Part shown: positions 1-10,805 of the stretch, piece after piece | How the letters are laid out: each line of letters starts with the position of its first letter | Position numbering within the stretch: the first letter of the stretch is position 1 | Assembly: GCF_023856365.1 (NCBI RefSeq) | Contig: NW_026042439.1 | Location: forward strand, 186,001 to 250,000 | DNA length: 64,000 bases | Reading direction: 5' to 3' | From: Brienomyrus brachyistius | Taxonomy: Eukaryota > Chordata > Actinopteri > Osteoglossiformes > Mormyridae | Notes under the pieces: generated by a model | Told to the model about the DNA's origin: nothing | What the model saw: only the letters and a program-made list of their open reading frames with translations | The model's database searches: none | Made by a program: the position numbers and the translations under genes

Positions 1-390
1 AACTACATAACACTTAAAGACACTACGGGCATGTAAATGGAGAACGAAATTATAGTTATACCGAATCTCCTACACACAATACCAAGGTTACCAACTTTGG
101 TCAGCTGGCCGGAGTGAGACGTTCAATTCCCGTAAGATTTCTTTGCGCCAGCCTGAGAGTCTGAAAACACGTCACACCAGATGCATGAGAGATGGAAACC
201 TGGGATATTCAGTCGAATCAGATCAAATATGATGCTAAGTTAGTACTAAGTTAAAATATGTTCCGCACTTGTAACATGCACCCATGATTTGGAACAGCAG
301 CATACCTGTCAAGGTTTGGATTTGAAAATAAAGGAAATTTTCCGGCACCCGCCGTGAGCCATCCCACCACCGCAACCAGGCTCCAGTATC
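1..390. repeat. Left copy of the macro-repeat module A
   Basis: No gene is seen. The stretch recurs almost unchanged at 33714-33997, near 37622, 39555 and 45006, and at 51458-51847. Its last part (about 300-390, from the CATACCTGTCAAG motif to CCAGTATC) is the left arm of the inverted-end module described at 34692-35056. In the other copies CCAGTATC continues directly into CCTTACATTTT, but here it is interrupted by the insertion at 391-2107. Confidence 0.8.
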
Positions 391-2107
391 AACAACAACA
401 AACAAACAAATTTATTTTTATATAGCGCATTATCACAACATTACATTGTCTCAAAGCGCTTTACAGTATCCTCACCCAAAGCCCCCAGTGAGTAAGCCAT
501 AGGCGACAGTGGCAAGGAAAAACTCCCTAGAAGGAAGAAACCTTGAGAGGGACCAGACTCAAAGGGGAAGCCCATCCTCCAGGGGCCGGCAGGGATAGTC
601 AAATAGAGAGAGGAGAGCAAGGAAGATAAGCCAATGCCGAAGCCGAGTCTTCTTCCAATTGCCAGGCAACCAGAGGTAAGGCAGCGGGTCATACATGGAA
701 GATCAGAACGGCGAGCTGGATGCAGGGACGTCACTGGTGGTGGTCGGGTGTGCTGGATATCTTGATAGATTGAGGTCTCCAGGCATCACCCCCAGGAGGA
801 GTAGGGGAAATAAAATGTACAATTAGGCATAGTAGAGGAGGCTATTGGCAGTGCTAAAAGCTAGGTGAGTACAATATGAAGTGCAATCTGCAAGCTCCGG
901 CAGATATGGCTATGGCAGCATCAGTAGGAGGGAGAGGCAAGTGGGAATGCCGGCATGGGGAGTCCCTGAAATGTCAGCACTCCAGTTCCACAAGAGATTG
1001 CAAAGCTAGAGTGACAGCACTGACAATCCAGTTCATCCAAAGCCAATGGCACCGATCCCCACCCAGCTCTACACCTCACACTACAGGTCTGCCTGGGAGT
1101 GAAGAGTTAGCTAGGGCTAGAACTAGTGTCCCTATACGCTAAACTAAACAGGTGTGTTTTTAGTCTGGACTTGAGTTTTTAGTCTGGACAGAGCACGTTA
1201 CTGACACACACATCTTCTTCGCAATGTTGCACACCTCTTTAAAATTTGCCTTTGTGATCTCCGATTGCCTCAATCGGACATCATTAGTGCCGACGTGGAT
1301 AACTATCTGAGAGTATTTACGTTTACTTTTAGCCAGCACTTTTAAATTTGCCGAGATGTCGGTCGCTCTGGCACCCGGGAGACAATTTACAATGGTCGCT
1401 GGAGTCGCTACTCTCACGTTTCTTAGAATAGAATCACCAATTATTAGAGCACTTTCAACAGGCGTCTCAGTGGGAGTTTCACTGAGTGGGGAGAACCTGT
1501 TGGAAACGCGGATAGGCGAATGGTGCCGGTGTAAGTTTGGTTTGGATTTGCGACTATGCCGCCGGGTCGTCACCCACTCGCCTTGCTGCGAAGGCTCTGC
1601 TGCCGGAGCAGGGGGAGACTTACTGGCTATCGCGGACATATCAGGAGCCGCTAATACTGAGTCAATAAAACTCTCATTCTCCTGAATGTTATGTAACGTC
1701 CGGATACGTCCCTCTAACACTACAATCTTCTCCGTCAGTCTAGCGACTAACTGACACTTCTCACATGTATAAATACCGCTAATGACTGGAGAAGAATAGC
1801 TAAACATATTACACTCAGAACACGGAACAGTAGACATGGCGTTGTACTTACGTAAACTGAGGCTGTAAGGCTGGAAGCACCTTCTTAATTGAACGAAGAT
1901 CGTGGGTCGGTACTTGCGTAGGTGATTAATCCGTCGGGGTCTGGGAAATTTTATTTATTTATTTTGGAGGATTATTAATCTTGCGAAGCTTTTTCCCAAT
2001 GACTTAACTCGAATTATTATTTAGGTGATATCTATGGTTTCAAAGTTCGCGCGCTAGCAGTCAGTATCACTCTCGCAGGAAACAGGAAACAACGGAAATG
2101 ACCACGT
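391..2107 (-). mobile_element. Internally deleted LINE-like element with ORF1 but no ORF2
   Basis: Read on the minus strand, the element starts near 2107, carries an ORF1 start at 1837, and ends at 391 in a simple TTTG/TTG tail. That tail is typical of a non-LTR 3' end. Both flanks carry GTATC (386-390 and 2108-2112). Empty sites without the insert are visible in the related modules near 34772, 36934, 38876 and 44321, so the boundaries are well supported. At 1.7 kb it has room for ORF1 and a 3' region only; no reverse transcriptase is present, so it would depend on a full-length relative. The 3' region (about 440-590) recurs as a fragment at 8007-8130. The exact LINE clade is uncertain. Confidence 0.75.
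1160..1837 (-). pseudogene. Truncated LINE ORF1 protein with an SGNH-esterase-like domain
   Basis: The 225-residue reading frame starts at an ATG at 1837. It has a cysteine-rich N-terminus (CSEC, then CEKC) and a predicted coiled coil near residues 30-50 ([15 protein letters not shown]). A serine/proline-rich linker follows, and then a C-terminal block with GDS (in IIGDSILRN) and GTND (in HVGTNDVRL). Those two signatures mark SGNH-type esterase domains found in ORF1 of several vertebrate LINEs. The frame stops soon after GTND, where the sequence jumps to the element's 3' region, so the last third of the domain is missing. The family's role is binding element RNA in the retrotransposition particle. 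This copy is probably inactive. It is not a host gene. Confidence 0.75.
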
Positions 2108-4250
2108 GTATCCCTTACATTTTAAGACAGGAAATATAAAATAATATAAATTATATAAAATATAATATAAATATAAATATATAAAATATATAAAATATAA
2201 AATAACCATTTGTCATTTATTTTCTATTAATTTTTCATGTTCACTCATGCGGCTCTGTCATTCACTAATGACTTGGATTTTTCATGCCGACTGACATCGT
2301 TCCTTCCCCGTGGGAGACAAATCTTACAGAACGCGTGACCCATCCTGCTCCTCTTCAGGAAAGTAAATTCGTCATCTTCGTCATCACCCCTTAAAACAAT
2401 TACTGAAGCGAGACGGCGCACGCGTTACGGCGACAGATTTAAATTGTGAGTGCACTATATCTCGTCGCAAATGGTGCTTAACCACGGCGGGTCTCAAGCA
2501 CAGGAGACTCCCAATTTCTAAATGACACACCCTTGGCTCACAGCGCAAAGTTGTGTTAAACTTGCTTTGTCTAAAGCAGGCACACACATACGAGTATGAT
2601 CCTGATAGGTAACTAAGCTATCGGTCTTATGTCCAAGCGCAACATAATTTAGGTTAGAACCTCATAACAAGTATTCCCGTTCGCTAATAGAGAGATCTCT
2701 CCCAGGATATATAGAAACGGAGACACTCGTCCGAATTGAACCTGGAAACAAAGCGCTACATCTGAGAATCTCGTCAGACATAGGGTTAAAGTTTACTGCA
2801 GTTTAATACGAAAGAACTACAATGAAATCACCGAAAATAAAACAAAATAATATAACTACTAATAATAGAAATAAAAATAACTATAATAAGCCCATATGAT
2901 CCCGCTTAAATGCCTTCAGATTGCCATGAGTGCGACTTTTGCAACCAGTTGACAGTAGCGCTTCTTCACTGCACGTTCGGTCATAAAAAGTTTAAATTGT
3001 GTGCTCAGAATAAGTTTAAACCTTGTGCCTTGTGATTATTAACCAATTTTTATGCTGAATGGTCGGCTCAAACTCAATTGCGAAACACCGTGAGTCTGTT
3101 AATGTGTGACTTAAATGGAACTCATTAATAACCAGTATCACGTAATAACCTGGGTTAGAATAGAAGGCTTGTCCAACGAGCTGCGTCACCAGGTAATGTA
3201 AACGATCGGTAGCGAAGCTCCCCTCACGGCCAATGAGAGAGAGTCTCGCGATATTTCAGGCGAATTTGAGGTTTCAGAGCGTAGATCGCACAGGCAGGGA
3301 TTCTTGTGAGCACTCAATGAACGGAGGCTGAAGTTGTGTAAAAGACATGCATTTATTCCTATAACTAACATAAGACAGACATTACACCTAACAAACAATA
3401 AACACGAAATAACGGAGTGGACACAAACAATGTAATCATGAAAATGCAATGACCAGATTTAAAATGAGTAACCTTAAAAGGGAAAATACTGTTCTGCAAA
3501 GCAAGCAATTTGTGGAAATACTGTCCTAAAGTAATATAGCAGGTGAATAGGAGTTTAGGTTGTTATAAATGAAAGGAAGTTTGTTTACTTGGTTGCAGAG
3601 TGGGGGGGGGGGGGTCTTGGCAGTTGGTTGCGGAGGCTGATGAGCTGATGGGTGATGGCACTCAGGGAGGCGCGGTGTTTGCAGCGGTTGTTGGAGTGGA
3701 GCCCCTCTGATTCCCTCTCCTGGTGAAGCTTGGGCTTGGTTGCAGTTCTCTGTCCAGCTGGGTCTTCACTGATAGGCTTCAGGAGGGCTTCTTGTGGGCT
3801 TCTCTTCTCTTGGGCTGATGTTCTCTGCCTCTCTTCGTGCTGATGGTCTTTTGTTTTCTCCTCCCTTCTGTTTCTCCTCTCCTGGCTTTGTTCTGAGGTG
3901 CCAGGTTTTATAGTGTAAAGTTCGTGAATAGGAGTGACCAGGAATTCGACTCCTGGACCAATGGCTGACCATCCATTTGGCGGGCTTTCGGAAGGGGGTC
4001 TGTATCAGTCCTTTTGAGATTTATGACCAGAGTGATTTCCCTTGTATTGATGATTTTCGTTAGGCTGGTGTAACTTTTGATATATTCACTTTCGTGGTAA
4101 CCACTGACCAGATTTGGAAACTGGAGTGATTTTCCATCGGTTTGATACCAAACATGCCATAGCAGCCTAGCGGTTCACACCTCATACCATCTGTAATGAT
4201 TAATTAATGATTACTTATATTATGTCGTTATGTTATATTACTCACACCTT
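2108..4250. other. Intergenic, no gene seen: AT-rich module, poly-G run, unrecognised sequence
   Basis: 2108-2240 is the AT-rich module B (TATAAAATATAA-type repeats), shared with the macro-array at 34-51 kb. 2240-2330 shows weak similarity to the module with ORF start MTRHMFTNDE (for example TTTTTCATGCCG). 3602-3614 is a run of 13 G, which is 14 G in the duplicate copy near 55058. 3600-4150 is pyrimidine-rich and resembles an LTR or repeat, but I cannot assign it. I found no convincing exon. Confidence 0.5.
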
Positions 4251-4260
4251 ATTTTATGCC

Positions 4261-5004
4261 TCACAATCTATATAATTGTAAATATACTGTGTAGCTGCTG
4301 GCGCGTTCCAAACTAAATCTCATTGTACTTACAATGTCAATAAAAACATCCATCCATCCTTCTAGGCAGGCCAGTGTCGCCTCCATCCTTCCTGAAGTCA
4401 GTGATTCCTTTGTCTTTGTGCTGTTTAGTGCCAAATTGTTTGCTGAACTCCAACCTATCAGTTTCTGGACCTCATCTCTGTAAGCTGACTCATAAGAACC
4501 AAAGAGATTTACAAATGAGAGGAGACCATTCGGCCCATCAAGCTCCTTTGAGGAGAACTTAGCTAATAGCTCAAAAATCTTATCTAGCTCTGATTTAAAA
4601 GAACCCAGGGTTTTAGCTTGTGTTACAATAACAGGAAGACTATTCCATACTCTAACTACACGCTGTGTACAGAAATGCTTCATCAAATTCGTTTTAAAAT
4701 GTTCTCCAGCTAATTTCCACTTATGGCCACGAGTTCTGGTATTTAAACTAACATTGAAATAGCCATTTGGCTGAACAGCATCCAGACCTGTTAGAATCTT
4801 AAACACCTGGATTATGTCCCCCCTTAGTCTCCTTTGCTCGAGGCTAAACAGATTCAGCTCAGCTAACCTCTCCTCATTAGACATTCCTCTAAGACCAGGA
4901 ATCATTCTCGTTGCCCTACGTTGCACCTTTTCCAAGGCAGCAATGTCCTTCTTAAGGTATGGTAACCAAACCCGCACACAATATTCTAGGTGGGGTCTTA
5001 CCAA
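4261..5004 (-). pseudogene. LINE reverse-transcriptase C-terminal fragment (CR1/L2/Rex-like)
   Basis: Residues 1-170 read as the thumb and C-terminal part of a vertebrate LINE polymerase. Landmarks are RPHLEYC near the start, ALEKVQRRATRMIPGL, and RVWNSLP. Further along the same frame, SSANNLALNSTKTKE belongs to the palm-proximal region of a LINE reverse transcriptase, so the order of domains is scrambled. Two LINE fragments therefore appear to be joined near 4490. The C-terminal tail is the non-coding CATC-repeat region read through. There is no YXDD catalytic box, so the protein cannot be functional. An almost identical copy lies at 55719-56462. Confidence 0.7.
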
Positions 5005-5024
5005 GGAATTATATTATCGTAGCA

Positions 5025-5432
5025 TCACTTGCCTTGTCTTAAACTCCACACACCTAGAGATGCAATGTGCCTTCTCGCGTGGTGTTCCTGCAGAGGGAGT
5101 CTGTGAGTGCTGGAGATTGGGGGAGGGGGCAGTGTGGCTATGTCTGCTCTGTGTTCCTCCAGACGAGCAAAGAAGCTGTTTAGCTCCTTTGCTAAAAGGG
5201 CGTTGCTGTTAACAGTGACGGTGTTGTTGCCTTTGAAGTTTGTAATGTGTTGTATTCCCTGCCACACCCACTGTGGGTTGTTGTATGTGAAGTAGACCTC
5301 TATTTTCTGTTTCTCTGCCTGCCTGGCAACCTTGATGCCCCTATTCAGGTTAGCTCTGGCTGCACTCTGTGTTCTTGACTGCGCTGTCTTGTCCTGTAGT
5401 ATTGTATTGTTGCTCTTGTGTTTATCTTGCAC
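5025..5432 (-). pseudogene. LINE pre-RT linker fragment
   Basis: The 135-residue frame contains RANLNRGIKVARQAEKQKI, WVWQGIQHITNFKG and LNSFFARLEEH. This pattern is typical of the linker between endonuclease and reverse transcriptase in fish LINEs. It lies just upstream, in transcriptional sense, of the fragment at 4261-5004 and is probably part of the same degraded element or of a nested pair. Catalytic motifs are absent. The sequence between 5433 and 5756 shows no gene. Confidence 0.6.
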
Positions 5433-5756
5433 TTTCTCCCTCTGTTTGTGCTCCTTTCACTCTGTATAGTTCTATCTTGCCCGCACTTGTGTCATCTTGT
5501 GTTGTTTCTGTTTTTCTTCTTTGTGTTGCACCGTGGTCCAGGAGGAACAATGTTTCCTTTCACTGTGTACTGTGTATATTGCTGAAATAACAATAAACCC
5601 ACTTGACCACCTGCCTCAATTCATCCTGAAGAGTTTTCCAATGTTGTTCAAAGGTCTGTTTGTTTCGAGTGAAGGACACGCCCCTGGACGTGCTGGATAA
5701 GGGGACCACAGATCAGTGTCCTCAGTCCTGCTTCTCCCTTCAAAGCTGAGAGGAAG

Positions 5757-7944
5757 ATGACCCGCCTGCTGCTTCTGGTTTTGGCTTATGGAGCTCTGCT
5801 TATCTCCACAGAGGCCCAGCAAGATTACCACAGTCTCCCTGCACTCACAAGACGGCCATTAAACTCGCAGTCGAAAATGCTCATCAAGGAACCCGTCAGC
5901 ACATGAATTTCTATAACATCCAGGGCCGTCCGAAGGTAACTGCTGAGAAAGTGTTTACAAAAGTGTGAAACTTTCATCATCTGCAAGCTGAACTAATGAG
6001 TATCACATTGATTTTGATGTTTTAATTTCAATGCATATGATGCTTAATGTCTCTTCACAATGAAAGTGATGGTTGTATATCTCAGCCCTGGTCAATTTTA
6101 CCTTCTCACAGTTTCTCTCTGAATCTGCTGCAGTCAAGTCTGTGACAGTTTGCCATTTTTTGGGTGATTATTGTTTGTTATATTGCCTTTAAAACAGTTG
6201 TAGGCAATTTTGTATATAACGTGTTTATGTGATTTAGATCAGCAGTGAATACATTGACATTGAGATTCTCTTGAGAGCAACAAAATGTCCAAAGTCAACT
6301 GCAACAGACCATCGGGCTGACTGTATTTTCATGGACAAGAGGGTAAGTAAAGAGTCACTGTGACTGTGAGCATTGGACATATCAGTTAGCAAATTAATTT
6401 AGGTTCATGTTAACTTTTTTGATGCCCTGCGGGGGAAAGTTAGCCAACAATAAAGTAACAAATACATAGGTGGCCTCAAAGAGCCAGTTCCTTCACCTTA
6501 TTCTCAAATTTTAGTAGGTTTACAGGCTTAAAGGCTGGATTACCAGGCAGAAGCAAATGCTAATCATCTGAGGGGTGACCTGTAGATTATGCTTCGAGCT
6601 ATGAACCCTAGCTGGCCTTATTTAAAGACCTGTGGGCTGTACTACAAAGCGGGTTTTACATACCCAGAGTTAACTCAATCGAGCCAGGTTAACTAAAACT
6701 CATTGTTGAAATCAGCCTTAAATGGCAGTGTGGTGTTTTGTGGTGAAAGGGCAGGACTTAACTCTTGTTTTAATTAGAAAGCCAGTAATTAAACCTGGTC
6801 AGAGCAGGGTAGATGTGCAGTGTGAATTACCCTTTAAATTTACCTCTTTAAATAGTGAACTACAGGACCACTTAGCTTGATCGGAGGACAGTATTTTAAT
6901 ACAGAGCAGTGTTCAGTTAAACGGGATTTGTTGTTCATACTTTTAGATGAACTTGCTTTGTATAATATAGCCTTATGGTGACCCTGCTTTGGAAGCTCTT
7001 TCCTCTAAAATTGTTCTGTGTCATTAAACCCTGCACTCCAGCAGCTCTGCCTTAAATCATTAGATATATCTTTACTACACCTTCTCTCACTGTATTTATT
7101 GCCCACCACTCTTTAAATACTGTTTTTGTGTGTCTGTGTGTTTTTGCAGCCATTCATTAACTGTAGAGTTTGCAGCAGACGGTCTGGTAATGATCTTACA
7201 CATCCATCAAATGACTGTGTACCAAACAAGAAAGTGGATGAAGTAAGTGTAGAGAGTCTTAGCATTATGGAAATGTAACAGGTGTGTGAATTGTGTCTAA
7301 ACATGTGGTTAAACTTTGATTGTGTTTGTACATGCAAAAATTTGATCAGAGTACTGTTTATTAATGACAATGTTACTTTTAATCTGAACAACAGTGGCAG
7401 CACCAAGGAAAAGCTTGGGGGGGGGGGCTCTAGCTCCTCCTCCAATGACCATAGTACCCCCACAGCACCCCCAAAATATTGGTTTCATTTTTTCTTTAAC
7501 TATCTGTAAAATCTGTATATTGTGTAAGACATTTTTGCGGTTTTTACAGCATACTTGTAGTGTATTTTTTCTTCAAAGTACACATAGAGGCTCTGTGAGC
7601 TAGACGTTAGAATTTCATATTTTATCCTATTTTATCCATGCTGTAGCTTATCGTGCTGTGTGCTTCTATACACCATCTACATAAGCTGAAAAGCTAAAGC
7701 ACCCGGTCTAAATAATCTCACTCCCCTATAGCACCTGTAGCATTAAGTCACTGGCGCTGCCACTGCTGAATAAACGACTCCAATCTGACTAAACCGCTTA
7801 ACTTTTCCTCCCCATGTTACATTTCAGGACAAACGACGTAATATGTGTCCTTCTGATAAACCTCTTCTCAGACCTAAAACTGCCTTGGCTTCCAAGGACA
7901 CTAAAGAAGCTGAAGGAGACCGTCTGGCTGTTTCTGATGGCTGA
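5757..7944 (+). CDS. rarres2: Chemerin-like gene (retinoic acid receptor responder 2-like), 4 coding exons, frame slip in exon 1
   Basis: Exons are 5757-5935, 6238-6342, 7150-7242 and 7828-7944 (stop TGA at 7942-7944). All introns are GT-AG and all junctions are phase 0. Exon 1 gives a signal peptide (MTRLLLLVLAYGALL...) followed by QQDYHSLP and then AIKLAVENAH, the start of a cystatin-like fold. Exon 2 gives TKCPK and DCIF, exon 3 gives NCRVC and DCVP, and exon 4 one more Cys. Six cysteines including a C-x2-C pair, and about 164 residues, match chemerin, a secreted chemoattractant and adipokine. The family assignment is from motif memory. Exon 1 is 179 bases: between HSLP and AIKL one base is missing (or two are extra), so the protein would terminate early. 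This is either a pseudogene or a consensus error. The copy at 57215-59402 carries the same slip. Intron 2 and intron 3 hold repeat fragments. Confidence 0.72.
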
Positions 7945-8006
7945 TGGTCCTGCAATGTGGACCAGAGGAGGAAACTGGGAGGGAAAATGCTTTGCTTTAT
8001 ATCATG

Positions 8007-8130
8007 CCCACCCAAAGCCCCCAGTGAGTAAGCCATAGGCGCCGATAGCATGGAAAAACTCCCAAGAAGGAAGAAACCTTGGGAGGGACCAAACTCAAAG
8101 GGGGAGCCCATCCTCCTGGGGCCGGCAAAG
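8007..8130 (-). repeat. Fragment of the LINE-like 3' region
   Basis: This stretch (CCCAAAGCCCCCAGTGAGTA, then GGAAGAAACCTTGGGAGGGA) matches about 474-590 inside the element at 391-2107 with scattered differences. It is therefore an older insertion of the same 3' end, just downstream of the last chemerin-like exon, and may lie in that gene's 3' UTR. Confidence 0.75.
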
Positions 8131-8394
8131 TGTAGGTGCAGGATCACAAAAAAACTTGACGAGAGAAACGAGAGAATTCGACTGTCCCTCACAAAAACTG
8201 TAAAGTTTTAGTGGCTAAATTGCTTTTTCTATGCCTTTTCAAACAGGAGGAGATTTGTTTGGCTATACGTAGAAATTTTCTATACAATTTAGACAGCACA
8301 GAATCATTAACCTACTTTAATGCATTTATTAATACAACCACATATTTCACACATTTTGACATCAGTCATGCAGTGAAGATACAGTCTCTTTATT

Positions 8395-8830
8395 TCTTGA
8401 CGCCAACCCTCCCCATTAATCCGGGCTTGGGACCGACACCTAGTTGAGCTGGCTTTCTCCCTTAAGTGGCTGGGTTAGGCTAAACTATGTACATATTTAT
8501 GAAGACTACTATAAATTTATAAAGACCTCCCTAAATATGTAGTCTAACAAAACGCAGTTTAAAGAAGGTAGCCTACCTGGTAAACAAAGAAATTAAAAGG
8601 CCCACAGCATATAATCGGGCTATATCCAAGCAGTTTTTAAGAACGTAACCTACATGGCGAAATTGAATTACTTTCTGGACCAACAAACGCAACCAGACAT
8701 GAACATTATGCACCTTCCTAGTCTTGATGTATGTCGTCATACAGATGAGGACGTTAAGGCAGCCTTTAGGTCCGACCCATCATGCACTGCAGTTTTTTGC
8801 AAATTCCTCAGATGGAAAACCATTAAATAC
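8395..8830. repeat. Dispersed repeat, inverted partner at 32872-33165
   Basis: The segments CTTGACGCCAACCCTCCCC, CTTAAGTGGCTGGGTTAGGC, AACGCAGTTTAAAGAAGGTA and ACTGCAGTTTTTTGCAAATT reappear in inverted order and orientation at 32872-33165. Internal parts differ by indels. The family is not recognised. The following 8831-9074 has no recognisable feature. Confidence 0.7.
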
Positions 8831-9074
8831 CTCTTCTATTACCTTATATTACCTTATATTCATGTAATAAATATACAAATATCAATTAGTTGGAAATCAG
8901 CCAGACAGACGTAATTACTACAAATGGTTTCCACTGTATTTGTGACTCTGAGTGCCGCAGGCTTGGATGCAGTGCCGCACCATTTTGTAAGTAAATTAAT
9001 AAATATTAATGAGACATCACCTACCACCCTGCAAAAAAGAAATTTGCCGCTCGTCCCCCTGCACATGAACCAAC

Positions 9075-9200
9075 ATGGCTGTGTCAACCAGCGGAGCTCC
9101 GGAGCCTCTGGAGAAACACGCGGCAAAAAAGGCTCGCATACGGTCTTCCAGAGTTTGGGAATACTTCAGTCATGACACCTTTTCTGCGCCTCTACTGTAG
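9075..9200 (+). pseudogene. BED-type zinc finger N-terminal fragment, hAT transposase-like
   Basis: A 41-residue frame starts at ATG 9075 and includes EKHAAKKARIRSSRVWEYFS, ending at TAG 9198-9200. The Arg/Lys-rich run followed by SxVWxYF is how BED fingers begin in hAT-family transposases and ZBED proteins. The Cys and His ligands that should follow are absent, so only the front of the domain remains, unless an intron follows. A hAT-like repeat end at 10147 supports a transposon origin. Confidence 0.45.
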
Positions 9201-10146
9201 CTGGCGTTAATGACGCTGTTTCAGCCATTTTATATTTTCTGTTTACTTATTCTGTCATGTAAGACTGAGACAAATTATCGTTTACGACTATTCTTACACA
9301 CTGTAGCCTGACTTGCTGACTTAAGTAAGCTTAACTATAAGCTACCTTTGCTAGTGTTTGTGAATAACATGTTTCTCTAGTTATGAAATTATTCCATGTT
9401 TTAGCATCTGTTTCAACATTAAAGTCAAATTGGTATATTGAAATATGTAAAAACTATTGAACTATTAGCTTAAGTCTAACATAGAAAATCCTACTGAATC
9501 TCTTAAGATTTTCCTTTTTTGTTAATGCACTAATGTTTAAGAAGTGTCTTAAATTGAATTTCAGATTTGTGTGTGGGTGGGAGTGGGTGAATTGTATTAA
9601 ATTCATACATTCATTCTTTTGGCTCAGACATTACTGACCTAAAACAAATTGAGGCATTGGGTAAGTGCTTAAATTAGCTACTAAATGGCAAAAAATATTC
9701 TAAATATCACATTTTCCATTCTTCGGTATAATTTTAATGAATCACCTATGCTGCCAAACATTAACGCATAGATTGTCACAACACTCTATGTTTTAGTTCT
9801 TCTTTATGTGTATAGGACGGTGTGATGGTTCTGGTGGTGGGTGTGGCCGACGCTGCTCGCGATGTTTGGCTATGCTGCAGTCCCAGGGACCAAGTTGGAA
9901 CACATTTCCACCTTCAAGCTTAGGTGGAAAAACGGCACCGAGACCCAGCAGCAGGACAACTTCTTGTCCAGACAACCAGCCCTGCTTCATCATTGAAGTA
10001 AGCCCTGTGAACAGGAGCGAGATGTACTTCTGCAGTGGATGTTATAGCGGAAAGAACATCCCCATCCTCACGTCTGCCGGAGTGCCCCCTCAAGTGGGTG
10101 TGTGACTTAACTCGATGGATGAATTGGACAGAATGTACTGTTACTA
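9201..10146. other. No assigned gene; one unrecognised cysteine-rich ORF (9806-10105)
   Basis: The plus-strand frame 9806-10105 (99 residues) begins MCIGRCDGSGGGCGRRC and is rich in Cys and Gly. It follows a plausible acceptor (TGTGTATAG at about 9814-9822), so it could be an exon, but I recognise no domain. The rest is AT-rich with no convincing coding potential. It is repeated at 61264-61563. Confidence 0.3.
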
Positions 10147-10260
10147 GAGGTCGACCGATATGGGTTTTTCAAGTCAAGGGTCAGGCGATGGCCGATATAT
10201 GCTGCTGATTTTTTTTGGCCGATAATTGGACGTTTTCCCCTCTATTTGCATGGTAAAATA
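10147..10260. repeat. hAT-like non-autonomous repeat end (AGAGGTCGACCGATA)
   Basis: The sequence AGAGGTCGACCGATATGGG followed by GATGGCCGATATA and GGCCGATAATTGGA resembles the end of a common fish DNA-transposon repeat, usually assigned to hAT. The other end is not seen here. Confidence 0.5.
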
Positions 10261-10329
10261 TCACACTAATAATAACAAACGATACACAAAATTTCTCAAT
10301 TTAGCATTTATTGAATACTCAACTTGGAA

Positions 10330-10745
10330 ACAATAACACATTTATAAACAATAAAAATAGCAGCATCAGAATCTCTGTTAGTGCACAATATAGCAGCAAA
10401 CTCCTCATGTTTGACGGAAGGAAATTTGTAAACAATACAAAAAGGAATAAGCATGTTATCTTTAGTTGTAATCCCACTTCCAGTCCCTGAGTCTTACTCA
10501 CCACACTCATACTTCACAGCAAACAGACAGCAGTTAATTAACCAGAAGAGAAAAATGCAAAAACACAACAGAACTTGTAAATAATAACAAACTAATAGAC
10601 AATAAAAATAGCAGCATCAGAATCTCTATTAGTGCCAAATATAGCAGCAAACTCCTCATGTCTGACGGAAGGAAAATTTGTAAATACACAAAGGAATGAG
10701 CACATCTTCAGTTTTAATCCCATTTCCAGTCCCTGAGTCTTCCTC
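10330..10745. repeat. Two-copy direct repeat, period about 251 bp
   Basis: Blocks such as ATAAAAATAGCAGCATCAGA, GCAGCAAACTCCTCATGT and CCAGTCCCTGAGTCTT occur first at about 10351-10495 and again at about 10602-10740, with small differences. No coding capacity is evident. Confidence 0.8.
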
Positions 10746-10747
10746 AT

Positions 10748-10805
10748 CCCACAAGCAGGCAAGGCATGTCACCCCGGTTGTGTGACACTTATTTTATATA
10801 ATAAA
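10748..10805. repeat. Split partial unit of the 230-bp tandem array
   Basis: AGCAGGCAAGGCATGTCACC followed by GGTTGTGTGACA and TTATTTTATATA is the middle of the array unit found at 13251-17809. The missing end (AAAAAAAACTATATGTATAC) reappears at 12051-12081. The GC-rich segment in between therefore appears to have been inserted into, or to have replaced, the centre of one unit. Confidence 0.7.

Noticed and set aside
1356..1685. 109-codon plus-strand ORF
   Set aside because: It overlaps the LINE ORF1 remnant on the other strand, which has recognisable motifs.
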